Source: CBDCYS01 sp965226245 (lineage in GTDB: Bacteria; Acidobacteriota; Terriglobia; Bryobacterales; UBA6623). Taken from it: a stretch of DNA of 64,000 nt. Position 1 is the stretch's first letter. Each line of letters starts with the position of its first letter. The translations under genes were made by a program, and so were the position numbers. The notes below the pieces were generated by a model, which was not told where the DNA came from, did not search any database, and saw only the letters and a list, made by a program, of their open reading frames with translations. Positions 8,628-16,827 of the stretch are shown here, piece after piece. The stretch covers positions 2,480,001-2,544,000 of the forward strand of contig CBDDCL010000015.1 in assembly GCA_965226245.1 (NCBI GenBank), written 5' to 3'.

Positions 8628-9575
8628 CTACCGTCCGTGGACAGTCCCGACCGGAGGAAAAGAGTGCTGCTCGCGGTGGTAGCTCGAATCGTAGTATTGC
8701 GTGCTCTTGAACCATTCGTGCCGGCCGTCGCCGGCCTCGGGGCGAACCTTCTCGAGAAGGTTCTCCCTTTCCTCGGCGCTCATGGGTGTGAAGGTGCGCG
8801 CGATCTCGACGTCCTGGTGCAGGTTTTCCAGGGATTGCACGCCGGTAATCAGCGTCGTGATGGGCAGCGTCAGAGCATAGCGGCGGCACTGTTGCGGGGT
8901 TAGCCCGGCGTTCTGGACCATTTGCGCGTCCCCGCCGAGGCTTTTCATGCCAAGCGCAGCGATCCCTCGGCGATTCAGTTCAGGCAGAATCTCCCGCTGG
9001 AAACTCCTGTAGTGCGCGTCCATGACGGTAATCGGCAACTGACAGGAATCCCATTCGAAATCCTGTTCGAGCATCTTGTGGAAGATGTCCGGACTCTTGT
9101 GGCCGGTGAAACCAATGAACCGAATCTTCCCGGCTTGCCGCGCTTTGATGGCCGCTTCTAGAGCTCCACCCGGCGCGAAAATCCAGTCAGGATCGTTGTC
9201 GTAATTGATCTCGTGAAACTGCCACAGATCGATCACGTCCGTGCGCAGTCTCGTCAGGCTTTCATGAAGCTGCTGCTCGGCTCCCTCGCGGTCCCTGGCA
9301 CAGACTTTCGTCATCAGGAAAGCCTTGTCGCGGCGGCCTTCCAAACCCAAGCCTATGCGCTTCTCTGATTCTCCCTCCCAGTATTCCCAGGCAGTATCAA
9401 AAAAAGTGATTCCTTCATCGATCGCGGTTTGGACAATCTTGACGGACAAATCCCGGGGCACGGCGGAGCGGGCCAAGTGACCTCCGCCGAGGCCAATGAT
9501 CGAAACCTCTTCGCCGCTCCTCCCGAGTGGCCGCACCGGCAGGCCGGCCGAGTTTCTCTTGATTTCGTCTTCCAT
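8628..9575 (-). CDS. Aldo/keto reductase
   Basis: This 315-residue NAD(P)H-dependent oxidoreductase has an aldo/keto reductase barrel. The catalytic tetrad can be assigned: Asp60 and Tyr65 in FFDTAWEYW, Lys90 in LMTKVCARD, and His121 in LWQFHEIN. The cofactor-binding end is recognisable by ITTLITGVQSLENLHQD. A few Cys residues in the C-terminal half do not form the ferredoxin-like CxxCxxC cluster seen in some relatives. The substrate is unknown. It stands alone and is convergent with the sulfatase. Confidence 0.9.
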   Translation of the reverse strand: MEDEIKRNSAGLPVRPLGRSGEEVSIIGLGGGHLARSAVPRDLSVKIVQTAIDEGITFFDTAWEYWEGESEKRIGLGLEGRRDKAFLMTKVCARDREGAEQQLHESLTRLRTDVIDLWQFHEINYDNDPDWIFAPGGALEAAIKARQAGKIRFIGFTGHKSPDIFHKMLEQDFEWDSCQLPITVMDAHYRSFQREILPELNRRGIAALGMKSLGGDAQMVQNAGLTPQQCRRYALTLPITTLITGVQSLENLHQDVEIARTFTPMSAEERENLLEKVRPEAGDGRHEWFKSTQYYDSSYHREQHSFPPVGTVHGR

Positions 9576-9612
9576 AATTCAAACGAGCGCGATCAGCGTC
9601 AGGCGCGAAACA

Positions 9613-11118
9613 TTAGGGTACCAGTCCCAGTCGCTTGGACTCTGACTTGATGCCTTGCAAAAAAGCGTTGGCGTGAGGTAGTTTGCGTCCGTTAAGGAAG
9701 ACGCTGGGGGTCGACGTCACCCCGGCACGCTTGGCCTCTTGGATTTGGTTGGCCAACTCTTGAGCGGCCTCGCTGGAGCCCAAGCAAGCAAAAAACGCGG
9801 CCTTGTCGGCTCCAACGTCCTTGGCGATGGCCGCCACGGTATCCACGGACGGGTTCTTGGGAGGCCCCGCGAAGACCTTGTCGTGATAAGCCCAAAAACG
9901 CCCCTGTTTTTGCGCGCAGATCGCTCCCATGGCCAGCTTGCAGGCGCCGGGATGTACGGTTCTCCTCAACCCTGGATGGCATTCTTGGTCCAACGGATAG
10001 TTCTTGAAATAAACCGCCACCCGTCCGCGAGACTTCGGCAGGTAGGCCGTGATCGCTTTCGCGAACGCCTGGCAATAAGGACAGAGAAAGTCGGAATACT
10101 CAACGATCTTAATCGCAGCGCTCAGCGGGCCCTTGGGAGCTAGATTTGCGAGGTCGAGTTGCTGGGTAGGCGCTTTCTCGAACTCCTCGGCGGCCTTTTT
10201 GAGTTGATATTCTTGGTATTTTTTGGGGTCGTCAAGTGTCTGTTCCAGACGAGTGATCTCCGTGCGCGCCTGGGCTAGCCGGGCCTTGAGTTGCTCCAAG
10301 TCGAACGAGTCCATTTCCCCGGAGCTATCGGCTTCCCCGGCCGGCGAATCGGACTCGGGCGCCGCCGCCGCTGAATCGCTAGCAGGCGGCGCCGTTGGGC
10401 TGCCGAGGATGTTTGCATCTCGTTGGGACCGCTGTGCAGCCAAAGCATACTCGGCCGTTCCAATCGACACGACAAGCATCAAGCTTGCCAGGCCCCAGGC
10501 AGTTAGAGTCATCTTGCCCGCGGGAGCCCTGAAGTTTTCGGCGATGGAAGAGAGACAGATCTTGGCAGGCAGCAACATCCCAACGCAGGCGATGTTGACA
10601 ACGTAGGTAGCCAAGCATAATTTGCAAAACGCTTCGATTGCAAACACTTGCAAGCCAAGCAAGACTGCATCGAGGACCACGGCCGCCGCCAGCAAACCTA
10701 GAAGCAGCGCGGCTGTGCCCGGACGAAGTTCCCAACCCCCGGGCAAGGAGATACACGTCAAAAGCAGCAAGGACGAGTAAAAGAAAAGTCCGATGGCAGC
10801 CAGAGAAACGCCGCCAAAGGTGGAGTAGCCGCTTCGAGCGACCTCGGAACAGCCACTGTCTTCGCCCTCGCCGCAAACCTGATCGACCGCCGTCCGCGCT
10901 AGAGAAACACCGTGATGGTCGAGCATCAGCAACGCGGATATGCCCGCGCCAACCACCAACAACAGCATGAGCACAAGAGTCCGTTGCCGATTGATGATGC
11001 CGGCTGTCTCGCCGCCCGCCATCGGCTGGCCGGTCTTATCGCCGTCCGGTCTTCGCGGCTTTCCGCGATCGTCAGCGGTAGCGGGCGCCTTTTTGGGAAT
11101 TTGCTGGTTCTTGGCCAT
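9613..11118 (-). CDS. VKOR-DsbA fusion, disulfide-forming membrane protein
   Basis: This 501-residue protein joins a vitamin K epoxide reductase domain (about residues 45-230) to a DsbA-like thioredoxin domain (about 325-501). In the VKOR part, Cys82 and Cys90 form the loop pair and Cys165-Lys-Leu-Cys168 is the quinone-side CxxC, with four to five membrane helices. A linker with a charged coiled-coil (about 270-315) leads to the periplasmic domain with CPYC at 346-349 and the cis-Pro loop TSTPSVFLNG. Known VKOR-Trx fusions pass electrons from folding proteins to quinone, so this is probably the cell's DsbB/DsbA replacement. Confidence 0.92.
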   Translation of the reverse strand: MAKNQQIPKKAPATADDRGKPRRPDGDKTGQPMAGGETAGIINRQRTLVLMLLLVVGAGISALLMLDHHGVSLARTAVDQVCGEGEDSGCSEVARSGYSTFGGVSLAAIGLFFYSSLLLLTCISLPGGWELRPGTAALLLGLLAAAVVLDAVLLGLQVFAIEAFCKLCLATYVVNIACVGMLLPAKICLSSIAENFRAPAGKMTLTAWGLASLMLVVSIGTAEYALAAQRSQRDANILGSPTAPPASDSAAAAPESDSPAGEADSSGEMDSFDLEQLKARLAQARTEITRLEQTLDDPKKYQEYQLKKAAEEFEKAPTQQLDLANLAPKGPLSAAIKIVEYSDFLCPYCQAFAKAITAYLPKSRGRVAVYFKNYPLDQECHPGLRRTVHPGACKLAMGAICAQKQGRFWAYHDKVFAGPPKNPSVDTVAAIAKDVGADKAAFFACLGSSEAAQELANQIQEAKRAGVTSTPSVFLNGRKLPHANAFLQGIKSESKRLGLVP

Positions 11119-11220
11119 CTCTACAACGAAGTCCGCAAAGAACCTAGTCTAGCGTTTTCAGATCGGCGCCCGGCAGACCTTCGAGCCTGCAGCCGCGTAT
11201 CTGAGCACAAAGAGGCCGGG

Positions 11221-12435
11221 CTAAAGCCAATACGTCCACCTAGTGTCCGTGTAGTCAAATCGTTCCCGATTGTGGTAGAAAATTTCAGACGACCGGACAG
11301 AGACGCGGACGGAAGTCCGCGCTTCATCGGGGTCTCCATCCAGCCGCGCTAAAGCGGGGACTGGCCGTCCCGGGCTGAAGACGCCGACGCGCGCTTTGCC
11401 GGCTGGATGCATGCCGCCCACAGGGGCGTCGATGCCGGCCAGCCGAAAGGCCCTCAGCAGCGCCCCGGCAACGGGTTCGAACTTGGGCTTTATGATGCGC
11501 GCGCTTTGCCGGCTGGAGCCCGCGCGACTCGTGAGGGTTCTTGCAAACTCTCCGGCAACCGAAGAATTCTGGAAAACCCCGCCCACGGTGGCGACCGTGA
11601 CGGCGCCATCATCTTGAAACAATTGCTCGTGAACGGCGGAGGCGAGGCGCGCTAACTGTTGAGCGGCCTTGGCGAGGATTTGACGGGCCGGCTCGTCGCC
11701 TTCTAATGCTGCTTTGCCGACCAGGGGCGCGAGGGCGGCGATCTTGTCCCTGGGGTATTCGTCGTTATAAAAGCGGTGCATCAACTCGTTCGCGGTCGTA
11801 GCGGCGCATTCCTCGAGCAAAAGTTTGTAAACGAGAGTCGCAGAACCCCACCCCTCCTCCTGCCGCAGGGCGGCCCGCAGCGCTTGGCGTACGATGCCGA
11901 AGGCGCCGCCGTCGTCTCCAAAGACGTATCCCCAGCCTCCGGCGCGGGCGGTTTTGCCGTTGGCGTTCTGCCCGAGGGCGATCGAACCGGTTCCGGCGAT
12001 CACGACGATTCCCGGTTCGCCGCCCGTCGCCCCCCAGAGAGCGATTTGCGCGTCGGTGACGACTTCAAGCTGGTCGGCCGATAGCAACTCCCCTAGAATT
12101 TCGCGCTTGTCCTCGGGACCGCCGCTCATCCCGCAGCAAGCTGCGGCGAAACGCGTGGTTTCGAGTGTGCGCCCTGCTTCTTGAAGTGCCTGACGAACAG
12201 CCCCGGCTACCGCCTGGATCAGCTTCTCCCGCCCCGCGGCATCACCTGCATAATTCGCCGGACCGGCAACGCCTCTGGAAAGGATTTGACCCGATCGATC
12301 CGCGATGATGACGCGCGTGCGGGATTGGCCGCCATCGAGGCCGAGCAAGAGGCTTTCTGATAACGGTGGTAGTACGTGTTTCGTCAAGTCGTCGCCGTGT
12401 GGCACAGCATTGTTCGCTGACCGGACGGACCTCAC
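11221..12435 (-). CDS. BadF/BadG/BcrA-type ATPase, probable N-acetylglucosamine kinase
   Basis: This ASKHA-fold kinase starts its conserved part with LLGLDGGQSRTRVIIADRSG and continues with GIVVIAGTGSIALGQ, GGWGYVFGDDGGAFGIVRQA and VATVGGVFQNS, the phosphate and adenosine motifs of bacterial GlcNAc kinases. These phosphorylate amino sugars, often during cell-wall recycling. The frame is 404 residues, longer than the usual 300-330. The last 45 or so residues run through a dispersed repeat (11291-11324) and do not look like family sequence. The GTG start at 12435 is also weakly supported and the true start may lie closer to residue 20. Confidence 0.8.
   Translation of the reverse strand: MRSVRSANNAVPHGDDLTKHVLPPLSESLLLGLDGGQSRTRVIIADRSGQILSRGVAGPANYAGDAAGREKLIQAVAGAVRQALQEAGRTLETTRFAAACCGMSGGPEDKREILGELLSADQLEVVTDAQIALWGATGGEPGIVVIAGTGSIALGQNANGKTARAGGWGYVFGDDGGAFGIVRQALRAALRQEEGWGSATLVYKLLLEECAATTANELMHRFYNDEYPRDKIAALAPLVGKAALEGDEPARQILAKAAQQLARLASAVHEQLFQDDGAVTVATVGGVFQNSSVAGEFARTLTSRAGSSRQSARIIKPKFEPVAGALLRAFRLAGIDAPVGGMHPAGKARVGVFSPGRPVPALARLDGDPDEARTSVRVSVRSSEIFYHNRERFDYTDTRWTYWL
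11291..11324. repeat. Dispersed 34-bp repeat, copy 1
   Basis: This 34-mer starts gaccggacagagacgcgg and ends agtccgcgctt. It recurs at 12438-12471 with two differences, so the pair brackets the sugar kinase gene. Its core GCGGACgg(a/g)AGTCCGC is an imperfect palindrome. It lies inside the extended C-terminal reading frame of the kinase, a reason to doubt that tail. Confidence 0.7.
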
Positions 12436-12437
12436 AC

Positions 12438-12471
12438 GACCGGACAGAGGCGCGGACGGGAGTCCGCGCTT
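12438..12471. repeat. Dispersed 34-bp repeat, copy 2
   Basis: This is the second copy of the repeat at 11291-11324, in the same orientation, immediately upstream of the kinase start. The core GCGGACGGGAGTCCGC can form a hairpin. Confidence 0.7.
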
Positions 12472-12511
12472 GCTTGGCGCCAGCGGAAGCCCGCGTTAGG
12501 GCAAACCCGAT

Positions 12512-13105
12512 TCAGCCAACGGCCTTACGATAGCAGTAGTCAAACAACAACTGCCATTCCAGGAGCTGGATTTGCCGCAGGAGGGTCACCAGGCCGGCAT
12601 CGCCGCTACGGTTGGCCAACTCGCACTGATCGACAAACCAGCAGGGATCCCACGCAGGCTGCCGCCCGACATCATCCCGCAACCGCTCGCTGACGATTTC
12701 GCCATCGTGGCCCAGCAATTCCAAAGTGGATTCACGTAATTGAGGAAACAGCTCGTGATCTCCGGCCCGCCGGAACCAATATTTCGAGTTGGAATAGTCG
12801 GGTTCCTGGCGATGCATGATGCCGTGCAGGAAACTCCCTGTCGTGGAGGGGATATCTTGTGAAATCTTGTGCGAGTCGTCGAGCGCCGACAAGTAGAGAA
12901 ACAGTGCGCTTCGTACGCAATCGCCAAATTCACGCGAAGTCAGACTCTGGGGCGAAACGAGTTGAGCAGTATCTGTCGAGCCAAGCTGGCCGAGTGCTTC
13001 CCCGCGCTCAGGAGTTCGGGGGGCCAACGGCATGAGCCGCTTTCCGGCGTCGTGCGGGGAGAGCACCTGTTGAACACCGGGCGGGTAGTCGGTGAGATTG
13101 AACAT
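12512..13105 (-). CDS. Conserved hypothetical protein
   Basis: This is a 197-residue soluble protein without signal peptide or membrane segment. Recognisable features are DCVRSALFLYLSALDDSHKI, GSFLHGIMHRQEPDYSNSKY with WFRRAGDH, and the C-terminal helix QIQLLEWQLLFDYCYRKAVG. I recall similar uncharacterised proteins in Acidobacteria and Planctomycetes with the FLHGIMHR.EPDYSNSKYWF stretch, but no function. Conserved His, Glu, Asp and Tyr in that stretch could form an active site; this is inference. ATG 13105 follows a GGAGCG about 10 bases upstream. Confidence 0.75.
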   Translation of the reverse strand: MFNLTDYPPGVQQVLSPHDAGKRLMPLAPRTPERGEALGQLGSTDTAQLVSPQSLTSREFGDCVRSALFLYLSALDDSHKISQDIPSTTGSFLHGIMHRQEPDYSNSKYWFRRAGDHELFPQLRESTLELLGHDGEIVSERLRDDVGRQPAWDPCWFVDQCELANRSGDAGLVTLLRQIQLLEWQLLFDYCYRKAVG

Positions 13106-13183
13106 TGAGTGACGCTCCGGGCGTGACGCTCCGAGGATGCCCCAGTTTAGCGCGTTCCCACTTCCGCCAAGCCGGCCTCTAGG

Positions 13184-14212
13184 CTAGTTCGGCGCCAGGT
13201 AGCTGACGATCAAATACACTCCATAAGCCGCCAGAAGCGTATAGCCGAAGGGCCGCTTCATCCAGTCGCCCGACACGAAGATCCCGATACGAAACGTAAC
13301 CAGAATGAACAGCATCACCGGGAAGAGCACCCGGAAAAAGTGTCCGCCGGCAACGAGACCGTCCGGTGTCACCGCCGCGGCCGCGCCGGCAACGAACAGG
13401 ACATTGAGGATATCGGCTCCGACGACGTTGCCCACGGCCAGTTCCCCGTGGCCGCGGCGAGCCGCCGTCACCGCCGTCACCAGCTCCGGCAGGGAAGTCC
13501 CGAACGCGACGAGCGTGGCGGCGATGATGCTTTCGGGCACTTGCATTCGCGTCGCCGCCTCGCCAACAGCCGGGATCAGCACCTGCGCGGAAATCACGAC
13601 CAGTGCCACCGATCCGAGCAGTTTCGCCACCACCAGGAACAACGAAGCACCGGCGTCCCCCTCATGTTCTTCAAGCGAAACCCCGCCGTTTTCGGCCCGG
13701 GCCCAGCGAATGGATTGCCACAAGTAGATGACAAGCGCCGCCAGAAAGATGAAACCAACGAACCGCGGCAGATTCCCGCCCCGCGAGAAGACCGCGCTCG
13801 GGTTCGTCCAAGGAAAACAAGCCGCCACCAGCGCCACGGCGGCGCCGATCTGTATCCAGCCCTGACGATTCACAATGTTGCGGTCGAGGCGTAGCGGGGC
13901 AATGATACAGGCCAGACCAAGAATCAATCCCGTATCGCAGATGATCGAGCCGACGGCGTTGCCCAGGGCCAGCCCGGGGCTTCCCTCGACAGCGGCGAGA
14001 ACCGAAACCGCGGCTTCGGGTGTCGTAGTCCCCAGGCTGACAATTGTCGCGCCCACGACCGCTTTTGGGATTCTAGAGCGCTCCGACAAGGCAACGGCCT
14101 CGTCCACCAGCCAGTCCGCCGCCTTTCCGAGCACGGCAAGGCTGGCGGCAATGACGAGCGCCAGCAGCGTCCAGTGAAGATCCGCTACAAAGTGGTGGAT
14201 CGCTTCTTCCAT
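13184..14212 (-). CDS. Calcium/sodium antiporter family protein (CaCA, YrbG type)
   Basis: This 342-residue membrane protein has about ten transmembrane helices in two homologous halves. Each half has an alpha-repeat: GATIVSLGTTTPEAAVSVLA with GNAVGSIICDTGLILG in the first, and AATLVAFGTSLPELVTAVTA with GNVVGADILNVLFVAG in the second. These contain the Glu residues that bind the cation in exchangers of this type. The central loop is acidic (EEHEGDAG), as is common. It lies 39 bases downstream of the DUF368 gene on the same strand, so the two are probably co-transcribed. The ion specificity is not proven by sequence. Confidence 0.9.
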   Translation of the reverse strand: MEEAIHHFVADLHWTLLALVIAASLAVLGKAADWLVDEAVALSERSRIPKAVVGATIVSLGTTTPEAAVSVLAAVEGSPGLALGNAVGSIICDTGLILGLACIIAPLRLDRNIVNRQGWIQIGAAVALVAACFPWTNPSAVFSRGGNLPRFVGFIFLAALVIYLWQSIRWARAENGGVSLEEHEGDAGASLFLVVAKLLGSVALVVISAQVLIPAVGEAATRMQVPESIIAATLVAFGTSLPELVTAVTAARRGHGELAVGNVVGADILNVLFVAGAAAAVTPDGLVAGGHFFRVLFPVMLFILVTFRIGIFVSGDWMKRPFGYTLLAAYGVYLIVSYLAPN

Positions 14213-14251
14213 GAAAATCCTATCGACGGGTCGCCCCGGCGGCTTCGCGGG

Positions 14252-15226
14252 CTACTGTGTCACGTCCTTGGCACGGCCGACCCAGGAGACCGCCTGCGTA
14301 GTCGCGAATCCGAGCCCGATGAGCGCGAGGGCTGCCGCGATTTGAGCGCCGCTGGGCGAAAACAATTCCAAGGAATAATCCTTTGGGTCGAGCCGAGCGA
14401 TGAGCGCGGCGGTCATTTCACGGCCCTTGATGACGGTGCCTGGCTGCGGCACCAGGCCCCGCTGGAAGGGCCACAAACCAAGCACGGCGCCCAACAACAG
14501 ACCGAGCAGTATGCCGAGGGTCGCCTTTTCGTATCTTGCCAGTAACAGTTTGACCAAGTTGCTAATCAAGACCACACCGGCGATAACTCCGATTCCCACA
14601 GGGACGAATACGTGCATCGCCTCGGTCAACTTGGGCCAATCCGGACCCGAGCCAAGAGCAACCTTCGCCTCGTCAATGGCGCCGAGGATCGTCAAATACT
14701 GGCCCAGGATCAATAGCAGGTAGCCGCCCGAAATGCCCGGAAGGATCATGGCCGACGCTCCCGCTAGCCCAGCGCCGAAGAGCATCCCATAGGCCCGGCC
14801 TTCCGAACCCGCGCCTGCAGCCCCCGGCTGCACAAGCGCCATGATTGCCATGAGCAGGATTCCGCCCAGGCATCCCACGATGGCGCTGGCGGTCGCCGGA
14901 CGCAGCAGCCGCCAAACGACCGGGGCACCGCCCAGCGTCAAGCCGATGAACAAGCTGAACATCACCCAGCGATGGTCGATCACAAGGCCCTTGATCAAGC
15001 CCGCCAGCGAGACGATCCCAATCGCGGCAGCCCCGCCGATCGCGCCTAACAGAGCCAGGTTCCGAGCCCTGAAGCGCAAAGTCGTCACCTCGGCGATCCC
15101 TTCGATGAATTGGGGATAGACGCCCGCCGCCAATAGCATCGTGCCTCCCGAGATTCCGGGAACCAGGTTGGCGAGGCCCATCAAGACGCCTCCCAGAACC
15201 CCTCGCAGTAGTTCAGGCGCAGTCAC
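14252..15226 (-). CDS. DUF368 membrane protein, probable undecaprenyl-phosphate translocase
   Basis: This 324-residue polytopic protein carries the DUF368 hallmarks in duplicate: GLANLVPGISGGTMLLAAGV near the N-terminus and GASAMILPGISGGYLLLILG in the middle. DUF368 proteins (PopT) have been shown in other bacteria to return the polyprenyl-phosphate carrier across the membrane for wall synthesis. About nine membrane helices are visible. The RBS-like tccttggagg just beyond 15226 is on the other strand and irrelevant. The neighbour downstream is a cation antiporter, which may help supply an ion gradient; that link is inferred. Confidence 0.88.
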   Translation of the reverse strand: MTAPELLRGVLGGVLMGLANLVPGISGGTMLLAAGVYPQFIEGIAEVTTLRFRARNLALLGAIGGAAAIGIVSLAGLIKGLVIDHRWVMFSLFIGLTLGGAPVVWRLLRPATASAIVGCLGGILLMAIMALVQPGAAGAGSEGRAYGMLFGAGLAGASAMILPGISGGYLLLILGQYLTILGAIDEAKVALGSGPDWPKLTEAMHVFVPVGIGVIAGVVLISNLVKLLLARYEKATLGILLGLLLGAVLGLWPFQRGLVPQPGTVIKGREMTAALIARLDPKDYSLELFSPSGAQIAAALALIGLGFATTQAVSWVGRAKDVTQ

Positions 15227-15548
15227 TCTTTCCTTGGAGGCCGGCAGGACCCAGCGTGAACGAAAAGGCAGTCGTCCATGTTACCTCGGAACGGGCTTTC
15301 GGTGCTTCTGATGGGCAGCTTCGCTCAAATGCCGCGGACGATTGATTCGTTCGAGGCAACCGCTTGCTCACGCGCGCGGCTCACGCCTCATCCGTGTCCG
15401 GTTGTACACCAAGACCGCGGCCAAGCGCGATTCTCGCCGTCCTTCCATTGGGCGGCGGCGCTCCATTGGTGGAAATAGGTCTCCGCCGGCATTTTTTGCA
15501 AGCGGCCAAGCGCGGAACTCTGGCGAACGGAACCTGGGAAAGATCATA
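15227..15548. other. Divergent intergenic region, no gene recognised
   Basis: About 320 bases lie between the DUF368 gene and the small membrane protein. Open frames exist but lack protein character. It must contain the two divergent promoters, but I could not pick them with confidence. Confidence 0.5.
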
Positions 15549-16040
15549 ATGGAAGCGATGGAAGAACAGCGGTCGAATGAGACGGCTCCTCCACCGGAGC
15601 TAGGCGAGAGCCCGCCGCTCGATCCGGGTGATACTTCCGCCGAGCCCGCGACGCCCGCCGACTTGCTCGCGGACCAAATCCTGGCCCCTCCGCCGCCGCA
15701 GCCCGGCGCGGAATCTTCCGAGCTGCCGATGATGATCCTCGTCGAAGCCGGCCTGGCCGTGTTCGATGGTGTGTTGGTGATCGTCTTCGCAGTCCTGTGG
15801 AAGACCTATCCTGATGTTCTTCTTCAACTACTGGAAGGCCGCGCCGGGATTTCTCTAATTCTGGGAGCTGCACCCGTCATCCTCGCGGCCGTCATCTCGA
15901 GCCGGAACGAGAAAAGCGGCACGGAGATGCCGGGTTCGGTCTGGGCCCGCGTCGGCGTCATTGTTGGCACGCTGATGTGCTTGATGACATTGGCAATCCC
16001 CATGCTGGCGACGATCCGAGCGATGCTGCAGCCCGTGTAG
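15549..16040 (+). CDS. Small membrane protein with Pro/Glu-rich N-terminus
   Basis: This 163-residue protein starts at ATG 15549. The first 60 residues are acidic and proline-rich (PPPELGESPPLDPGD, APPPPQPG) and presumably disordered and cytoplasmic. Three hydrophobic helices follow: ILVEAGLAVFDGVLVIVFAV, GISLILGAAPVILAAVIS, and WARVGVIVGTLMCLMTLAIP. I do not recognise a family. A start at 15342 would add 69 residues of arginine-rich sequence with no support. Its upstream GGGAAAG is a plausible ribosome site. Confidence 0.65.
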   Translation: MEAMEEQRSNETAPPPELGESPPLDPGDTSAEPATPADLLADQILAPPPPQPGAESSELPMMILVEAGLAVFDGVLVIVFAVLWKTYPDVLLQLLEGRAGISLILGAAPVILAAVISSRNEKSGTEMPGSVWARVGVIVGTLMCLMTLAIPMLATIRAMLQPV

Positions 16041-16065
16041 TCCGGCTCGTGTTGAGACCTCGCTT

Positions 16066-16611
16066 TCAACTTTGTCCCGAGACTTGGGCCGCGCTTGCCG
16101 GGGCGCTCACGGCGGCCTTGGGCTTCGGGGGGTCCGGCTTGTAGAGCGTGACAAGACAGCCTCCCAATGCCGCCAATAAAATACCCGCCACGAATTGCCA
16201 CCGTATGCTGGAAAGCCCCCCGGCGGGAGGGCGCCACGCCATCGCAACGACCGCGTTGACGACGGGCGCGCCCGCGAAGATGATCGACATCACAACGGCC
16301 GGAGTCCCCTTGGCCCCGAACGCGAGCAAAACGCAAAAGGCTCCCACGGCTCCCGCGACTCCCGCAATCAGAGACCAGGCCGCCCCTTTCATGGGAAAGC
16401 TCCAACTGGCCCCATTCACCCAGAGAACAATGATCGGCGCCAGCACGGCGGTCAGAAAGTAGGCGATTCCAACGAACAGAAACGCCTTATAGCGGCCGTT
16501 GACCGGGTCGCCCATTCCCATCTGCCCGGAGTGGAGAAGCAGACCGTAGAGCCCCCAAGCTCCCACGGTCATGAGTGCGTAGACGAGCCATGCCATACCG
16601 GGCTGATTCAT
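16066..16611 (-). CDS. Small EamA-like membrane protein
   Basis: This roughly 181-residue protein has five membrane helices, for example MAWLVYALMTVGAWGLYGLL, AFLFVGIAYFLTAVLAPIIV, and WSLIAGVAGAVGAFCVLLAF followed by VMSIIFAGAPVVNAVVAM. The pattern is that of half of an EamA/DMT transporter, so it may act as a dimer. A Pro/Ala/Lys-rich tail ends it. ATG 16611 is chosen because GGAGG sits six bases before it; a GTG at 16629 would overlap that ribosome site. The substrate is unknown. Confidence 0.75.
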   Translation of the reverse strand: MNQPGMAWLVYALMTVGAWGLYGLLLHSGQMGMGDPVNGRYKAFLFVGIAYFLTAVLAPIIVLWVNGASWSFPMKGAAWSLIAGVAGAVGAFCVLLAFGAKGTPAVVMSIIFAGAPVVNAVVAMAWRPPAGGLSSIRWQFVAGILLAALGGCLVTLYKPDPPKPKAAVSAPASAAQVSGQS

Positions 16612-16762
16612 TTGTTTCCTCCGTGACACTACTTTCGAGTTGTCCCTGGCGTCTAAACCGAGTTTGAAGGATAGCGACTCCTCGGATGGCGGCGCAACTG
16701 GCCGGCACTCGCCGAGCAGGCAAAATCGAGCGTGAGGTGGCGCGCGCCTCCCGGCGGGCCGC

Positions 16763-16824
16763 GTCGGCCTCCGGGCCGACGTCGCGTCGACACTCGTGTC
16801 GATGCCCCCAGGCTTGCGCCTGGG
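16763..16824. repeat. Array of three perfect hairpins
   Basis: Three adjacent 7-bp stems stand in a row just after the stop of the gene at 16828: GTCGGCC-tccg-GGCCGAC (16763-16780), TCGACAC-tc-GTGTCGA (16787-16802), and CCCAGGC-ttgc-GCCTGGG (16807-16824). No T-run follows. They resemble a REP cluster and could stabilise or end the transcript coming from the right. Confidence 0.6.
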
Positions 16825-16827
16825 TCA

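Noticed and set aside
16763..16824. Intrinsic terminator for the gene at 16828
   Set aside because: Three hairpins are present but no T-run follows on the minus strand, so I list them as a repeat array.
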